The notes below the pieces were generated by a model, which saw only the letters and a list, made by a program, of their open reading frames with translations, was not told where the DNA came from and searched no databases. This document shows positions 26,895 through 35,399 of a stretch of DNA of 64,000 bases, piece by piece (position 1 is the first letter of the stretch; the number at the start of each line of letters is the position of its first letter). Source of the DNA: Treponema_I sp045599005 (GTDB taxonomy: Bacteria; Spirochaetota; Spirochaetia; Treponematales; Treponemataceae); the NCBI GenBank assembly GCA_045599005.1, contig JAZRVF010000011.1:186001-250000 (forward strand), written 5' to 3'. The position numbers and the translations under genes are program-made.

Positions 26895-27775
26895 GTGCTT
26901 GCCACCTTTTTCACCTGAAGGAACAGAGACTCCAGATTTCCGAATGTTGACTCAAATACATTTGAGAAATAATTCACCATGATCGGCAGAAGCAGTGTCA
27001 GAAGCAGAAAAGACACAATCATTGAAATGGGAAGGCTTTCTGAGAACAGATTCATCTGGGGAGCCGCTTTCGCAAGAAGCCCCATGGTCACAGAAACAAG
27101 AAACAGAGAGGCAATCATGGGAAAAGCGATGAGAAAAGCATCCAGAAAAAGCTGGGACAGTCCGGCAAGCAGGAAGCCAAGAATGTTCTCCCTTGCCAGA
27201 ACAAGAGAATAGGCGTTAAAGACAGTATAACTCTGGGTCAGTCCTCTCAGGAACAGATTCTGGAAGCCCTTTGTCTGCAGGAAGATCAGCATTGCCATAA
27301 GGTTCAGGTATTGTCCCATCAAAGGATTTTCAACCTGTGACAGAGCATCATAACTCTGTGCGGCAGAAAAACCCATCTGAAAGGAAAAAAACTGACCCGC
27401 AGTGCTGAAGATTCCAAAAATCAGGTTTATGTAAAAACCGATAAGAACACCTATCAGACCTTCCCCAACAAGCAGCAGGACAAACTGAAGGGAAAATGGC
27501 TGAACGGCAACACCCTGATATCCACCGGTGGTCAATCCGTTGAAAAGTCCTTCCGACCCGACAGAACCTGCATCAATGCCGACCGTCAATGCATCAGCAA
27601 GACCGGACTGATAAAGCCATGGCAGAAGCAGATAGGCTGAAGCACCGGACAGAGCAAGTTTTGCAATTCTGGTAACCGAATTCGTAGACAGGAGAGGCGA
27701 TGTCTGGAACATAGCGAAACAGCGCACGGCAGCAAGCAGAAAAAGTGGAGCTGCAGCCACAATCGTCTGCAGCAT
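26891..27775 (-). CDS. fliR: Flagellar export gate protein FliR
   Basis: A 294-residue integral membrane protein with at least six hydrophobic segments. FliR motifs include FQTSPLLSTNSVTRIAKLALS near the start, LLVGEGLIGVLIGFYINLIFGIFSTAGQF, and MGLLAKAAPQMNLF, with FSESLPISMIVSFLLL near the end. It is part of the FliP5-Q4-R1 export gate. It is 30-40 residues longer than E. coli FliR. The gene lies three bases after fliQ and overlaps flhB by four. Confidence 0.95.
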   Translation of the reverse strand: MLQTIVAAAPLFLLAAVRCFAMFQTSPLLSTNSVTRIAKLALSGASAYLLLPWLYQSGLADALTVGIDAGSVGSEGLFNGLTTGGYQGVAVQPFSLQFVLLLVGEGLIGVLIGFYINLIFGIFSTAGQFFSFQMGFSAAQSYDALSQVENPLMGQYLNLMAMLIFLQTKGFQNLFLRGLTQSYTVFNAYSLVLARENILGFLLAGLSQLFLDAFLIAFPMIASLFLVSVTMGLLAKAAPQMNLFSESLPISMIVSFLLLTLLLPIMVNYFSNVFESTFGNLESLFLQVKKVAST

Positions 27776-27778
27776 TCA

Positions 27779-28057
27779 TCAACCTGCGACAAGAGGAATC
27801 ATCTGAAAAATATTTGTTGTATAAGTTCTTAGGGAAGCGAACATCCATCCGCCTAAAAGAGCAAGAACCGCAAGGACTGCAAAAAGTTTCGGAGCGAAAG
27901 TTAGTGTCTGCTCCTGAATTGAGGTTGTTGCCTGAAAAATAGCAATAATCAGACCGATTACAATTGCTGCAATCAGAATAGGAGCAACAAGCATCAGAAT
28001 TTCAAGAATTCCGTTGCGCATCAATGTAACCAAATCTCCGATACTCATTTTACCCAC
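27779..28057 (-). CDS. fliQ: Flagellar export gate protein FliQ
   Basis: A 92-residue protein with two membrane helices forming a hairpin. Characteristic segments are IGDLVTLMRNGILEILMLVAPILIAA and GLIIAIFQATTSIQEQTLTFAPKLFAV. Length is close to the family norm (about 89). It stands 25 bases after fliP and three before fliR. Confidence 0.95.
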   Translation of the reverse strand: MGKMSIGDLVTLMRNGILEILMLVAPILIAAIVIGLIIAIFQATTSIQEQTLTFAPKLFAVLAVLALLGGWMFASLRTYTTNIFQMIPLVAG

Positions 28058-28082
28058 CTTCTATTTTATTATCCAAAGCAAC

Positions 28083-28910
28083 CTAATGGATTACAGAATT
28101 GAAAAGCTGCGTCGTAAGCAGTCCCCAGCCGTCAACAAGCACAAAAAGCATAAGTTTGAAAGGCATTGAAATCTGTGCCGGAGGCAGCATGATCATTCCG
28201 ATGGACATAAGCACGCTGGCAACAACCATATCAATTATGATAAATGGAATATAAAGAAGAATTCCTATCTTGAACGCAACCGTCAGCTCATGAAGGATAT
28301 ATGCCGGAATAAGCACATAAGTGGGGACATCGGCTAAAGTCTGGGGACGCTCAAGATTTCCCATGGACATGAACATTGCAATATAGTCTGTATTATCAGA
28401 CATCTGGGAATACATAAAATAGCGGAGAGGTCCCTCCGCATTCTCCAGAGCCGTCTCAAACCCGATCTCTCCGTCAGAAAGAGGCTTGAAAGAGTTGTCA
28501 TACATTGTGGTAAAGGTTGGCCACATGACAAAAATCGTCATGAAAAAAGCTATTCCGTTCAACACTGCTGTGGGCGGAACCTGCTGCAGAGAAAGAGCTC
28601 TTTTGATGAAATCAAGAACAATGGAAAAACGGAGAAAACATGTGACAAGAATCAGAATACTGGGAGCAAGGCTGAGAACAGTAAGAAGAAGCAGAAGCTG
28701 GATTGAAAAAGCAACTTCCTGATTTGTCTGGGGCTGCCGGATTGACAGATCCACAAGAGGCATATCAATTCCGGTGATATTTCCGTTCATCTGCATCGTA
28801 CCTGGAGTACTTCCCTGGGGAAAAGAAGAGGATGCGGAACTCTGGGCTGCAAGAAAAGACAGTCCGAAACACATGGAAAGCAGGACTGCAAGCAGACTTT
28901 TTCTTTTCAC
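28083..28910 (-). CDS. fliP: Flagellar export gate protein FliP
   Basis: A 275-residue protein with a cleavable signal peptide (MKRKSLLAVLLSMCFGLSFLAAQ, split here from the mature part) and four membrane helices. The FliP signatures LSLAPSILILVTCFLRFSIVLDFIKRAL and IPFIIIDMVVASVLMSIGMIMLPP are clear, with LPFKLMLFVLVDGW-like MPFKLMLFVLVDGWGLL near the end. It is the core of the type III export gate. It overlaps fliO by four bases and precedes fliQ. Confidence 0.96.
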   Translation of the reverse strand: MKRKSLLAVLLSMCFGLSFLAAQSSASSSFPQGSTPGTMQMNGNITGIDMPLVDLSIRQPQTNQEVAFSIQLLLLLTVLSLAPSILILVTCFLRFSIVLDFIKRALSLQQVPPTAVLNGIAFFMTIFVMWPTFTTMYDNSFKPLSDGEIGFETALENAEGPLRYFMYSQMSDNTDYIAMFMSMGNLERPQTLADVPTYVLIPAYILHELTVAFKIGILLYIPFIIIDMVVASVLMSIGMIMLPPAQISMPFKLMLFVLVDGWGLLTTQLFNSVIH

Positions 28911-29500
28911 TTGCCGCCCTCCGAAGGATTTGATCTGGATTCTCTTCTTTTACGCAGATATTCTTCAGTTTTTTTGGTGCTGCCGGTCAGATTTGCAAGC
29001 ATTGAGGCAAAATCCGGAGCTTTTCCTTTCGGTTCCCTGTCAGCGGCAAGATTCATGGAATCAATCAGCTCTTTGTCAGTTATCTCAGCAATAAGGTTTA
29101 CCTGTGAATCAGAAACTCCAAGTACAAAAGCTTTATCCTGAAGTGTCACAACCTGGACAGATTTTCCGGGCGCCAGAGTAATGCTGGCAGTTTTCTTAAG
29201 GAAGGGATCATCTTCTGCGCCTGGCTGTGTCGTTTTTTTAAGCAGCCAGACAATTCCGTAAATACATGCGACCACAATCACCAGAACGATGATCATCCGC
29301 ACAAAAAGCCAGACAGTACCGGAAGTCTGTCCGGAAACATCCGCAGTGTCAGAAGAAGATGAGGAATTTGATAAAACAATGGACTGTTCGTCAACGGCAG
29401 AAGTCTGAGCAGACAGAAAGCCACATGACAGAACCAAACACAGAAACAGGACTACACCGGTTTTTGCAAAAGAATGAAAATTTCTCGTAATTTCCCCCAC
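28907..29500 (-). CDS. fliO: Flagellar export accessory protein FliO (FliZ in spirochaete naming)
   Basis: A 197-residue protein with an N-terminal signal-like segment, a Ser-rich periplasmic stretch, one membrane helix (LFVRMIIVLVIVVACIYGIVWLLKK) and a cytosolic domain containing ITLAPGKSVQVVTLQDKAFVLGV, which is the FliO pattern. FliO helps assemble the FliP ring. The start is uncertain: the GTG at 29500 lies inside a GGGTGGGGG stretch that would itself make a good ribosome-binding site, and no in-frame ATG follows. It overlaps fliP by four bases. Confidence 0.85.
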   Translation of the reverse strand: MGEITRNFHSFAKTGVVLFLCLVLSCGFLSAQTSAVDEQSIVLSNSSSSSDTADVSGQTSGTVWLFVRMIIVLVIVVACIYGIVWLLKKTTQPGAEDDPFLKKTASITLAPGKSVQVVTLQDKAFVLGVSDSQVNLIAEITDKELIDSMNLAADREPKGKAPDFASMLANLTGSTKKTEEYLRKRRESRSNPSEGGK

Positions 29501-29515
29501 CCGAAAAAAAACAGA

Positions 29516-30766
29516 TCAATGCGTATCGGCAATCCTGTCCATTGGAGAAAGAATCTTGGTTACACGAACACCGAAGTTTTCATCGATAACAACGACCTCT
29601 CCACATGCAATCAGTTTATGGTTTACCAGAATGTCTACAGGCTCACCGGCGAGTTTTTCAAGCTCGATAATGGTACCTTCACCCATTCCAAGAATATCTT
29701 TGATGGATTTTTTTGTACGTCCCAGTTCTACGGTCATCTCCATGTATACGTCCATGATAAGACCGATATTTCCCTGTTCCGTACCGCCAGAAGTTGTCTG
29801 AAGATTGGGATACTGAAGTGTCTGGACATTAGGAATCTGGACAGGCATTCCATTTCCCATCATTCCACCGCCCATGCCGCCCATGTTCATTCCCATGTTA
29901 CCCATGTTCATGCCCATTCCGCCCATGTTCATACCGGTGCCCATATTCATGCCGGTACCCATACCCATTCCGCCCATATTCATGGAGCCACCCATGTTGC
30001 CCATATTCATGGAGGAAGCACCCATGTTCATGGATGCGCCACCCATGTTCATACCGCCACCGCCTAAAGATGCCATAGACTGCATCTCACTTGCAGAAAG
30101 ACCACCGGAAGAACCGCCGCCGTTGGCAGCAGCAAGAGCGTCGGAAACATCATGACCGAAACATTCCAACAGTGAATATGCTCCGCCATCAACATTAACG
30201 GGATAAGTTACAGCAACAAAAGATCCGAAAGGAAAGCGGACCATTGCTTTCGGAACATGAACAGCTTCTGCCGGATTTGCAGCAACAGATGAAAGTCCGG
30301 GCATTTTCGCAATTTCTGTAATCTCACTTCCAACATGCTGGGAAACAATTTCAGAAACTACAGAAAGAGCCATCTCGTCCAGATCAGGATTATCTTCTTT
30401 ATTGATAAGAGCAGTAAGTTTCTGTGCAAGTTCGGGAGGCATCACGAAAAGATGATCGCCGGAGACACCGGAATTGAAGTCGCTCAGAACGCAGACTACC
30501 ATTTCTGATACTTTTTTGAGCACGTCATCGCGCACAACAGATTCAATCTGTGGAGAACCGATGTCAAAGGTTGAACCTGTCATTGTCTCCAGACTGCTTT
30601 TAAGAGAAGCTCTTACAGTATTTACAATTGTGCTTACTGCACTGGTATCAAGAGGTGTTGCAGAAGAACCGCCACCGGATCCCAGACCGGAACCGCCGAC
30701 ACCTCCCATGTCCACACCAGACAACAATGCATCAATTTCATCCTGAGAAATAGCACCATCACTCAT
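29516..30766 (-). CDS. fliY: Flagellar motor switch protein FliY/FliN with Met/Gly-rich linker
   Basis: A 416-residue C-ring protein. The N-terminal ISQDEIDALLSGVD is the CheY-P binding peptide shared with FliM. Residues about 30-210 are CheC/FliM-like. A low-complexity linker (about 225-310) repeats units such as GGMNMGN, GTGMNMG and GNMGMNMGG. The C-terminus is a FliN/SpoA domain (DVYMEMTVELGRTKKSIKDIL, then GEGTIIELEKLAGEPVDILVN, VVIDENFGVRVTKI). The start is the ATG at 30766, nine bases after GGGAGGAG, not the ATG three codons earlier, which touches that site. It overlaps fliM by eight bases. Confidence 0.95.
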   Translation of the reverse strand: MSDGAISQDEIDALLSGVDMGGVGGSGLGSGGGSSATPLDTSAVSTIVNTVRASLKSSLETMTGSTFDIGSPQIESVVRDDVLKKVSEMVVCVLSDFNSGVSGDHLFVMPPELAQKLTALINKEDNPDLDEMALSVVSEIVSQHVGSEITEIAKMPGLSSVAANPAEAVHVPKAMVRFPFGSFVAVTYPVNVDGGAYSLLECFGHDVSDALAAANGGGSSGGLSASEMQSMASLGGGGMNMGGASMNMGASSMNMGNMGGSMNMGGMGMGTGMNMGTGMNMGGMGMNMGNMGMNMGGMGGGMMGNGMPVQIPNVQTLQYPNLQTTSGGTEQGNIGLIMDVYMEMTVELGRTKKSIKDILGMGEGTIIELEKLAGEPVDILVNHKLIACGEVVVIDENFGVRVTKILSPMDRIADTH

Positions 30767-31796
30767 AAGAATCATCTCCTCCCGCTACCAGTTCTTCAAA
30801 ATCCTCATTCTCCCCTTCAGGGACAATCTTTCCGACTATCTGAACCGCCATGCGCTTACCGATAACACCAGGCTGACAATAAAACTTCTTCTGATCGCCG
30901 ACAGCCAGGGTAAGTGGGTCACCCACACGAATATTTGAAAGGCGAACAATATCGCCAACTTTTAATGAAAGAACATCTTTGATCGGCAGATTGATCGAGC
31001 CGACCTCAGCAATAACATCCATGTCAACATTGGACAGTTTATCTTTAAGGACATTCAGGTACTGGGTTGTTGAACTTCTGCGTACGCTTGAGAACCAGAA
31101 CTGGGAAGACAGCTTTGAAATAATCGGCTCGATCGTAAGGTAAGGAATACAGAAGTTCATCATTCCTTCTTCTTCACCGATGTTTGTCTCAAGAGTAACA
31201 AGAACAACCATTTCTGACGGCGGAACAATCTGTGCAAACTGAGGATTCGTCTCAATCTGACCAAGGCGGGGCCTAAGATCAATTACCTGAGTCCAGGATT
31301 CACGCATATTCGCAAGGATACGGACAATAATACCTTCCATTACGGACTGTTCGATATCTGTCAGATCACGCTGAACCTTTGTTCCCTGACCGGTACCACC
31401 AAAAAGGCGGTCAATCATTGAAAAAGTGATTGCAGGGTCAATCTCAAGGATTGCATTTCCTTTGAGGGGATCCATGTTGATAACAGCCAGTGTTGTAGGC
31501 GTCGGGATTGAACGGATGAACTCCTCGTAAGTAAGCTGATCTACTGAAGCAACATGAACATGAACCATTGAACGGAGCTGTGCAGACAGACTGGTTGTCG
31601 TGAGACGGGCAAAAGTCTCATGCATGATCTGAACAGTACGGATCTGTTCTTTAGAGAACTTGTCAGGGCGCTTGAAATCGTAAATCTTTATCTTGCGGTT
31701 TTCATTGACAGCACGCAAATCCTCAGGCTCCGGCTCACCGGAACTGATTGCGAAAAGAAGCTGGTCAATTTCATCCTGCGATAGAACTTCGTTCAT
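30759..31796 (-). CDS. fliM: Flagellar motor switch protein FliM
   Basis: A 345-residue C-ring protein that binds CheY-P and sets rotation direction. It begins MNEVLSQDEIDQLLFAIS, the CheY-P binding helix. The middle domain carries RFARLTTTSLSAQLR-like TFARLTTTSLSAQLRSMV and IDRLFGGTGQG, and the C-terminal SpoA domain includes LNVLKDKLSNVDMDVIAEVGS with LKVGDIVRL. Length and motif order are typical. Eleven bases separate it from fliL upstream. Confidence 0.97.
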   Translation of the reverse strand: MNEVLSQDEIDQLLFAISSGEPEPEDLRAVNENRKIKIYDFKRPDKFSKEQIRTVQIMHETFARLTTTSLSAQLRSMVHVHVASVDQLTYEEFIRSIPTPTTLAVINMDPLKGNAILEIDPAITFSMIDRLFGGTGQGTKVQRDLTDIEQSVMEGIIVRILANMRESWTQVIDLRPRLGQIETNPQFAQIVPPSEMVVLVTLETNIGEEEGMMNFCIPYLTIEPIISKLSSQFWFSSVRRSSTTQYLNVLKDKLSNVDMDVIAEVGSINLPIKDVLSLKVGDIVRLSNIRVGDPLTLAVGDQKKFYCQPGVIGKRMAVQIVGKIVPEGENEDFEELVAGGDDSYE

Positions 31797-31807
31797 CCGT
31801 CAAATCC

Positions 31808-32350
31808 TTATTCTACAACAGACAATGTCAGGAACATTACATCGCGGATCTTAGATTTACTCAAAATGTTGTCATTGATTGAGTTTCTGATTTCCATTTT
31901 AAGCTTGTCTTCTGATTTTACGCCCAGTTCATTCTTGGATTTACTGGAAAAATAACGCCGCAGATAATCCTTGATCTCAATCTGACGCTTTGTAATTTCC
32001 GCAGAAGCAGCTTTGTCATCAGTTTTGTAACCGAGAACAACCTCAACAACCACGTTTGCAGAAGGAACATCAGCTGTATATGTTGTGATTGAACCGATGG
32101 ATGTGTACCAGTCCAGTTCTTCACGATTAACAGAGTATTCTTCTGAAATGGGAACGATTGTGCTTGAACCGCTGCCGTTCTTATTCATTATGTTCATCGT
32201 AATGATTACGACAGTCACAATAAGAACAATAGCACCGATTACAATAGCGATATATTTGAGAAGAGTCGGTAAAAATCCGCCACCGCCTTTTTTGGCAGGA
32301 GCAGCACCTTCTTCTGTGTTTTCGTCGACACCAAAATCGTCATCAGCCAT
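31808..32350 (-). CDS. fliL: Flagellar basal body-associated protein FliL
   Basis: A 180-residue inner-membrane protein with a cytosolic acidic/Lys N-terminus, one membrane helix (YIAIVIGAIVLIVTVVIITM) and a periplasmic domain. The end, MEIRNSINDNILSKSKIRDVMFLTLSVVE, fits the FliL pattern. FliL supports stator function; in spirochaetes it also affects periplasmic filament orientation (known from Borrelia). A GGTGGG ribosome-binding site lies before the ATG. The 86-base gap upstream holds a possible internal promoter and a hairpin. Confidence 0.92.
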   Translation of the reverse strand: MADDDFGVDENTEEGAAPAKKGGGGFLPTLLKYIAIVIGAIVLIVTVVIITMNIMNKNGSGSSTIVPISEEYSVNREELDWYTSIGSITTYTADVPSANVVVEVVLGYKTDDKAASAEITKRQIEIKDYLRRYFSSKSKNELGVKSEDKLKMEIRNSINDNILSKSKIRDVMFLTLSVVE

Positions 32351-32381
32351 AGAGACCCACCTTACTCAAAGATTTAAAACT

Positions 32382-32456
32382 GATGCGGATTATGAACAAT
32401 AACTTTATACATTTTCCACCCGCATCAATTATATAACTAAAAATGTCCTTCGTCTA
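32382..32456 (-). promoter_or_regulatory. Possible internal promoter and leader hairpin before fliL
   Basis: On the minus strand a perfect -10 box TATAAT (32428-32433) follows TAGACG (32451-32456, four of six to TTGACA) with a 17-base spacer; the -35 lies in the end of motB. Just downstream a seven-base stem, GATGCGG (32382-32388 on plus) and CCGCATC (32420-32426), encloses 31 bases. The hairpin would begin near the transcript start and end some 30 bases before fliL. No T run follows, so a terminator is unlikely. Confidence 0.4.
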
Positions 32457-33174
32457 GAATAATTATGTCTACACGACGGTTATACGCACGCCCTTCTTCC
32501 GAACTGTCAGAATATTTTGGCTGGGTATCCGCGTAACCGGCAACAGAAAACCTGCTCTCATCCGCTCCGAAGTCTGAAAGATAATGCAGAACATTGGTCG
32601 CACGGGCTGTAGAAAGTTCCCAGTTGCTCGGATATTTTCCTTTATACTCATCGGAAGAATCAGTATGTCCCTCAATACGAAATTTTCTGATATTTCCATC
32701 CTGATCCAGCAGAAGTTCGCTTGATGAAAGAAAAGCTGCCAGATTCTGCAGAGTGGCACGGACACTCTCTATGTTCAGTTCTGCACTGCCCCGCTTGAAA
32801 TATGAGTCGGATGCAAGGGTGATTACAAGACCACGTTCATCGCTGGAAATCGTGATTTTGTTTGTCTTGATCTCAGGAGCAAACAGACTGACCGCGCGCT
32901 TTGCAGCAAGACCGAGCACACGGCCTTTTTCAAGAGCAGGCATGGAACTGATTGTATTTCCAAGATCTGCGAGACGTCCCGAAGCCATTGAGGCACCACC
33001 GGCAGTCGGATCGCCCTGGATTGAGGCTGTAAGTGCTGCCATCTGGATCGCATCAGTTTCCGAAGGGTCGTACATCATAACGAAGAAGCAGAGCATAAGG
33101 GTGATCATGTCACCATAAGTACCCTGCCACGCAGTCGACGGTTTTTCCGGTTCCTTCTTTTCTTTTTTTGCCAT
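32437..33174 (-). CDS. motB: Flagellar motor stator protein MotB
   Basis: A 245-residue stator protein. After a charged N-terminus the single membrane helix includes WQGTYGDMITLMLCFFVMMY; Asp22 in YGD is the proton-carrying residue. The C-terminal OmpA-like peptidoglycan-binding domain has FRIEGHTDSSDEYKGKYPSNWELSTARA and RFSVAGYADTQP. The start is ATG 33174, eight bases after AAGGA at the motA stop; the upstream codon is TTG. MotA and MotB form the ion channel that turns the periplasmic flagella. Confidence 0.96.
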   Translation of the reverse strand: MAKKEKKEPEKPSTAWQGTYGDMITLMLCFFVMMYDPSETDAIQMAALTASIQGDPTAGGASMASGRLADLGNTISSMPALEKGRVLGLAAKRAVSLFAPEIKTNKITISSDERGLVITLASDSYFKRGSAELNIESVRATLQNLAAFLSSSELLLDQDGNIRKFRIEGHTDSSDEYKGKYPSNWELSTARATNVLHYLSDFGADESRFSVAGYADTQPKYSDSSEEGRAYNRRVDIIILDEGHF

Positions 33175-33177
33175 CAA

Positions 33178-33960
33178 TCAGTCCTTGAGAACATCAGCTT
33201 CAATTGCTTTGCGTGAAACAGGATCCAGATAAGTAAGAAGTTTCATTGCAAGAATACGCGGGTTGTCACCGGCCTGAATGGAGAGAACACCTTCGATAAC
33301 CATTTCTTTAACCTGAACCTCACGGGCATTGTGTCCGATCAGTTTCTGACCCAGAGGAGTAAGAATCCAGTTTGCCATCATTGATCCATAAAGGGTCGTG
33401 ATAAGAGCAACAGCCATGTTAGGACCAAGAGAAGATTTGTCTTCCAGGTTGTTCAACATACCGATAAGACCGAGAACCGTTCCCATCATTCCGAAACCAG
33501 GAGCAAAACCGGCCCACTGGTTGATTACGTTTACCCACTCCATATGGCGGCTTTCAAGCTGGGAAAGTTCATTCTCCAGGATCGCACGGATAACGTTTCC
33601 GTCCGTACCGTCAACTACAAGCCGGAGTCCGGTCTTCATAAAGGGATCGTCCAGATCCTCAAGACCTTCTTCCAGAGCAAGAATACCTTCGCGGCGTGCC
33701 TTTTCAGAAAGAGCAACCATGTTCTGGACGATTGTTTTCTCACCGAAGTCCGGAACTTTGAAAGCGCGTCCGACAACACCAAAAACACCGATACACTTTT
33801 TGAGCGGTGCCATGATGAAGATAGCGAAATAAGAACCGCCGATTGTCATGAAAATTGAAGGAACGTCGATAATACCGCCCAAAGAACCGCCAGAAGTCAG
33901 AACTGACATAACAATACAGGCTGCACCACCAACAAGTCCGATTATTGTCGCTATATCCAT
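33178..33960 (-). CDS. motA: Flagellar motor stator protein MotA
   Basis: A 260-residue protein with four membrane helices: two near the N-terminus (about 1-20 and 32-52) and two after residue 145 (NQWAGFAPGFGMMGTVLGLIGML and AVALITTLYGSMMANWILTP). The cytosolic loop between carries the charged residues that meet FliG. Motif PGFGMMGTVLGLI, with the conserved prolines, is typical of the MotA/ExbB group. A GGGAGGG ribosome-binding site precedes the ATG, and a sigma-28-type promoter lies 58 bases upstream. Confidence 0.97.
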   Translation of the reverse strand: MDIATIIGLVGGAACIVMSVLTSGGSLGGIIDVPSIFMTIGGSYFAIFIMAPLKKCIGVFGVVGRAFKVPDFGEKTIVQNMVALSEKARREGILALEEGLEDLDDPFMKTGLRLVVDGTDGNVIRAILENELSQLESRHMEWVNVINQWAGFAPGFGMMGTVLGLIGMLNNLEDKSSLGPNMAVALITTLYGSMMANWILTPLGQKLIGHNAREVQVKEMVIEGVLSIQAGDNPRILAMKLLTYLDPVSRKAIEADVLKD

Positions 33961-34017
33961 GAAGAAAAACCCTCCCGATTTTTTTCCGAAGTAACTTTTC
34001 AGAATCCTCTAGATTTT

Positions 34018-34044
34018 ATATCGGCATTTTAAAGTTCATTTTTA
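34018..34044 (-). promoter_or_regulatory. Sigma-28-type promoter before motA
   Basis: On the minus strand TAAA (34041-34044) is followed by exactly 15 bases and GCCGATAT (34018-34025), seven of eight to the sigma-28 -10 GCCGATAA. It overlaps the end of flbD and would give a leader of about 50 bases with the GGGAGGG ribosome-binding site of motA. It would allow motA, motB and downstream genes to be raised by FliA, itself encoded further down this operon. Confidence 0.7.
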
Positions 34045-34226
34045 AATGTTCCTATCCTGGAACGGTAATTTAATATTTTTTCAAGCACTTCCTCAGCTTT
34101 TTCCCGGACAATCAAAGCTTTTCCGGAAAGCAGGATCAAAGTTGTATCTGGATTTGTCTCGATAAATTCAATCTGATGGGGATTAACCCAGACTTTTGTT
34201 CCATTAAGGCGCGTTACTTGAATCAT
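34029..34226 (-). CDS. flbD: FlbD family flagellar protein
   Basis: A 65-residue protein of the FlbD (swrD) family. It begins MIQVTRLNGTKVWVNPHQIEFIETNPDTTLILLSGK, of which the first half is the family core; the rest, LIVREKAEEVLEKILNYR, is a helix. FlbD/SwrD is known in Bacillus to increase motor torque; it usually sits before motA as here. A 68-base gap separates it from motA. No ribosome-binding site precedes the ATG; a sigma-70-like promoter ends six bases before it. Confidence 0.9.
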   Translation of the reverse strand: MIQVTRLNGTKVWVNPHQIEFIETNPDTTLILLSGKALIVREKAEEVLEKILNYRSRIGTFKNEL

Positions 34227-34232
34227 TTTTCT

Positions 34233-34261
34233 ATTTTGTAAGGAAATGGACTGTAAGTCAA
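34233..34261 (-). promoter_or_regulatory. Sigma-70-like promoter directly before flbD
   Basis: TTGACT (34256-34261, minus strand), 17 bases, CAAAAT (34233-34238), then six bases to the ATG at 34226. The -35 matches five of six and the -10 four of six. It is the best candidate for the upstream promoter of the large flagellar operon and implies a leaderless flbD message. Confidence 0.5.
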
Positions 34262-34313
34262 GCGACAGTCTCCAACCCGGCGCAGCAAGCCTAGAAAAAA
34301 ACAGCCGAAAAAG

Positions 34314-34339
34314 CGCAGATCCGTGTTTTTAAGTGCGCG
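34314..34339 (-). terminator. Possible terminator after lptG
   Basis: GCGCA (34314-34318) pairs with TGCGC (34335-34339), enclosing 16 bases that contain the lptG stop. On the minus strand it is followed by TTTTT, then CGGCTG and a longer run of seven T. The stem is short and the T run is interrupted, so this is a weak call. Confidence 0.3.
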
Positions 34340-35399
34340 AAGAACGGAAAAGAACGATACTGATTCCGAAGAATACAAAAACAGGAAGCCAGGCCCCCGC
34401 AAAAGGTGAGATGACGTTGAATTTCGCAAGATACATTGTGACCATCTGTGTAACGTAAAACAAGACTGCCGCACTTACACAGAGAATAAGACTGGACAGC
34501 AGCACATTTTTCCGAGACCTTCCGGAAAGTCCCACTGACAGGAACACAACAAGGAAAATAATCGTCGGGAAAGAATATTTCTTGTAATAGATTGATTTTG
34601 CCTCACCTGTGGGAAGTCCTGTCCTCTGAAGAAGCGAAATATAAGCCCTGGCATCCTCAGTATTCACTGATTCAACAGAAATCTCGAAATTCCTGAAAGT
34701 TTCTGGAAGTTCTGCAATCGATATTGTATCAGGCATCCAGTTTCTATAACTTACCGCTTCTCCGTCAGCATACTGGTAATATGTGAAACCGGACATTTCC
34801 CAATGATCATCCTTCCACATGGCCGAATCTGCAAACACAATGCCTTCAAGACTGCGTTCTTCACTGCGGAGAATCACTATCAGCCCGTAAAGACGCCTGT
34901 TGTTGTCATCATAATAATCGGCTTTGTAAATCTGTCTTCCGTTTTCTGCAAAGACAACCACATCGCTGTTGTTCTTTGAGGAAGTTTCACCAAGCAGTTC
35001 GCTCTGGAACTCAACTTTCTGCCTGTAATAAGGAACAACGATCCTGTCCTCAAAGAAAAAGAATCCCACGCTGAGAAAAGCTGAAAAAACCAGCAGAGGA
35101 AAAACGAACCGGAAAAGTGATACGCCGGAGGCAAAAATCACTGTAAGCTCGTTGTTGGAATAAAAGGAACTGAGAGTGAAAGAGACAGCAAAAAGCACAG
35201 CAAGGGGAGCCGCATACCACAAGGTTTTTGGAACATAGAGAAGCATCAGCCGAATGATGGAAGAAGCCGGGACAGCATACTGGATGAACTGCCAGAGATT
35301 GGTGAACAGGTCAACAAGCACCAGCATCAGAGAAAAAAAGCCCAGCGCGCCGACAAAACAGAGAATGAATTTTTTTGCAAGATATTTCAGAAGTGTCAC
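34329..35399 (-). CDS. lptG: LptG/LptF (YjgP/YjgQ) family permease, second of a pair
   Basis: A 356-residue inner-membrane permease of the YjgP/YjgQ family, with an N-terminal pair and a C-terminal triplet of membrane helices around a beta-jellyroll periplasmic domain (about 110-250). Family landmarks include LWQFIQYAVPASSIIRLMLLYVPK, YAAPLAVLFAVSFTLSSFYSNNELT and KKYSFPTIIFLVVFLSVGLSG. It is probably started at GTG 35399, which overlaps the lptF stop (GTGA); the longer ATG reading at 35462 would lie inside lptF. Treponemes differ in whether they make LPS, so the lipid cargo is uncertain. Confidence 0.85.
   Translation of the reverse strand: MTLLKYLAKKFILCFVGALGFFSLMLVLVDLFTNLWQFIQYAVPASSIIRLMLLYVPKTLWYAAPLAVLFAVSFTLSSFYSNNELTVIFASGVSLFRFVFPLLVFSAFLSVGFFFFEDRIVVPYYRQKVEFQSELLGETSSKNNSDVVVFAENGRQIYKADYYDDNNRRLYGLIVILRSEERSLEGIVFADSAMWKDDHWEMSGFTYYQYADGEAVSYRNWMPDTISIAELPETFRNFEISVESVNTEDARAYISLLQRTGLPTGEAKSIYYKKYSFPTIIFLVVFLSVGLSGRSRKNVLLSSLILCVSAAVLFYVTQMVTMYLAKFNVISPFAGAWLPVFVFFGISIVLFRSSRT

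Noticed and set aside
29850..30070. Short tandem repeats read on the plus strand as CCCATGTTCAT units
   Set aside because: They encode the Met/Gly linker of FliY in frame; no spacer structure or mobile element feature.
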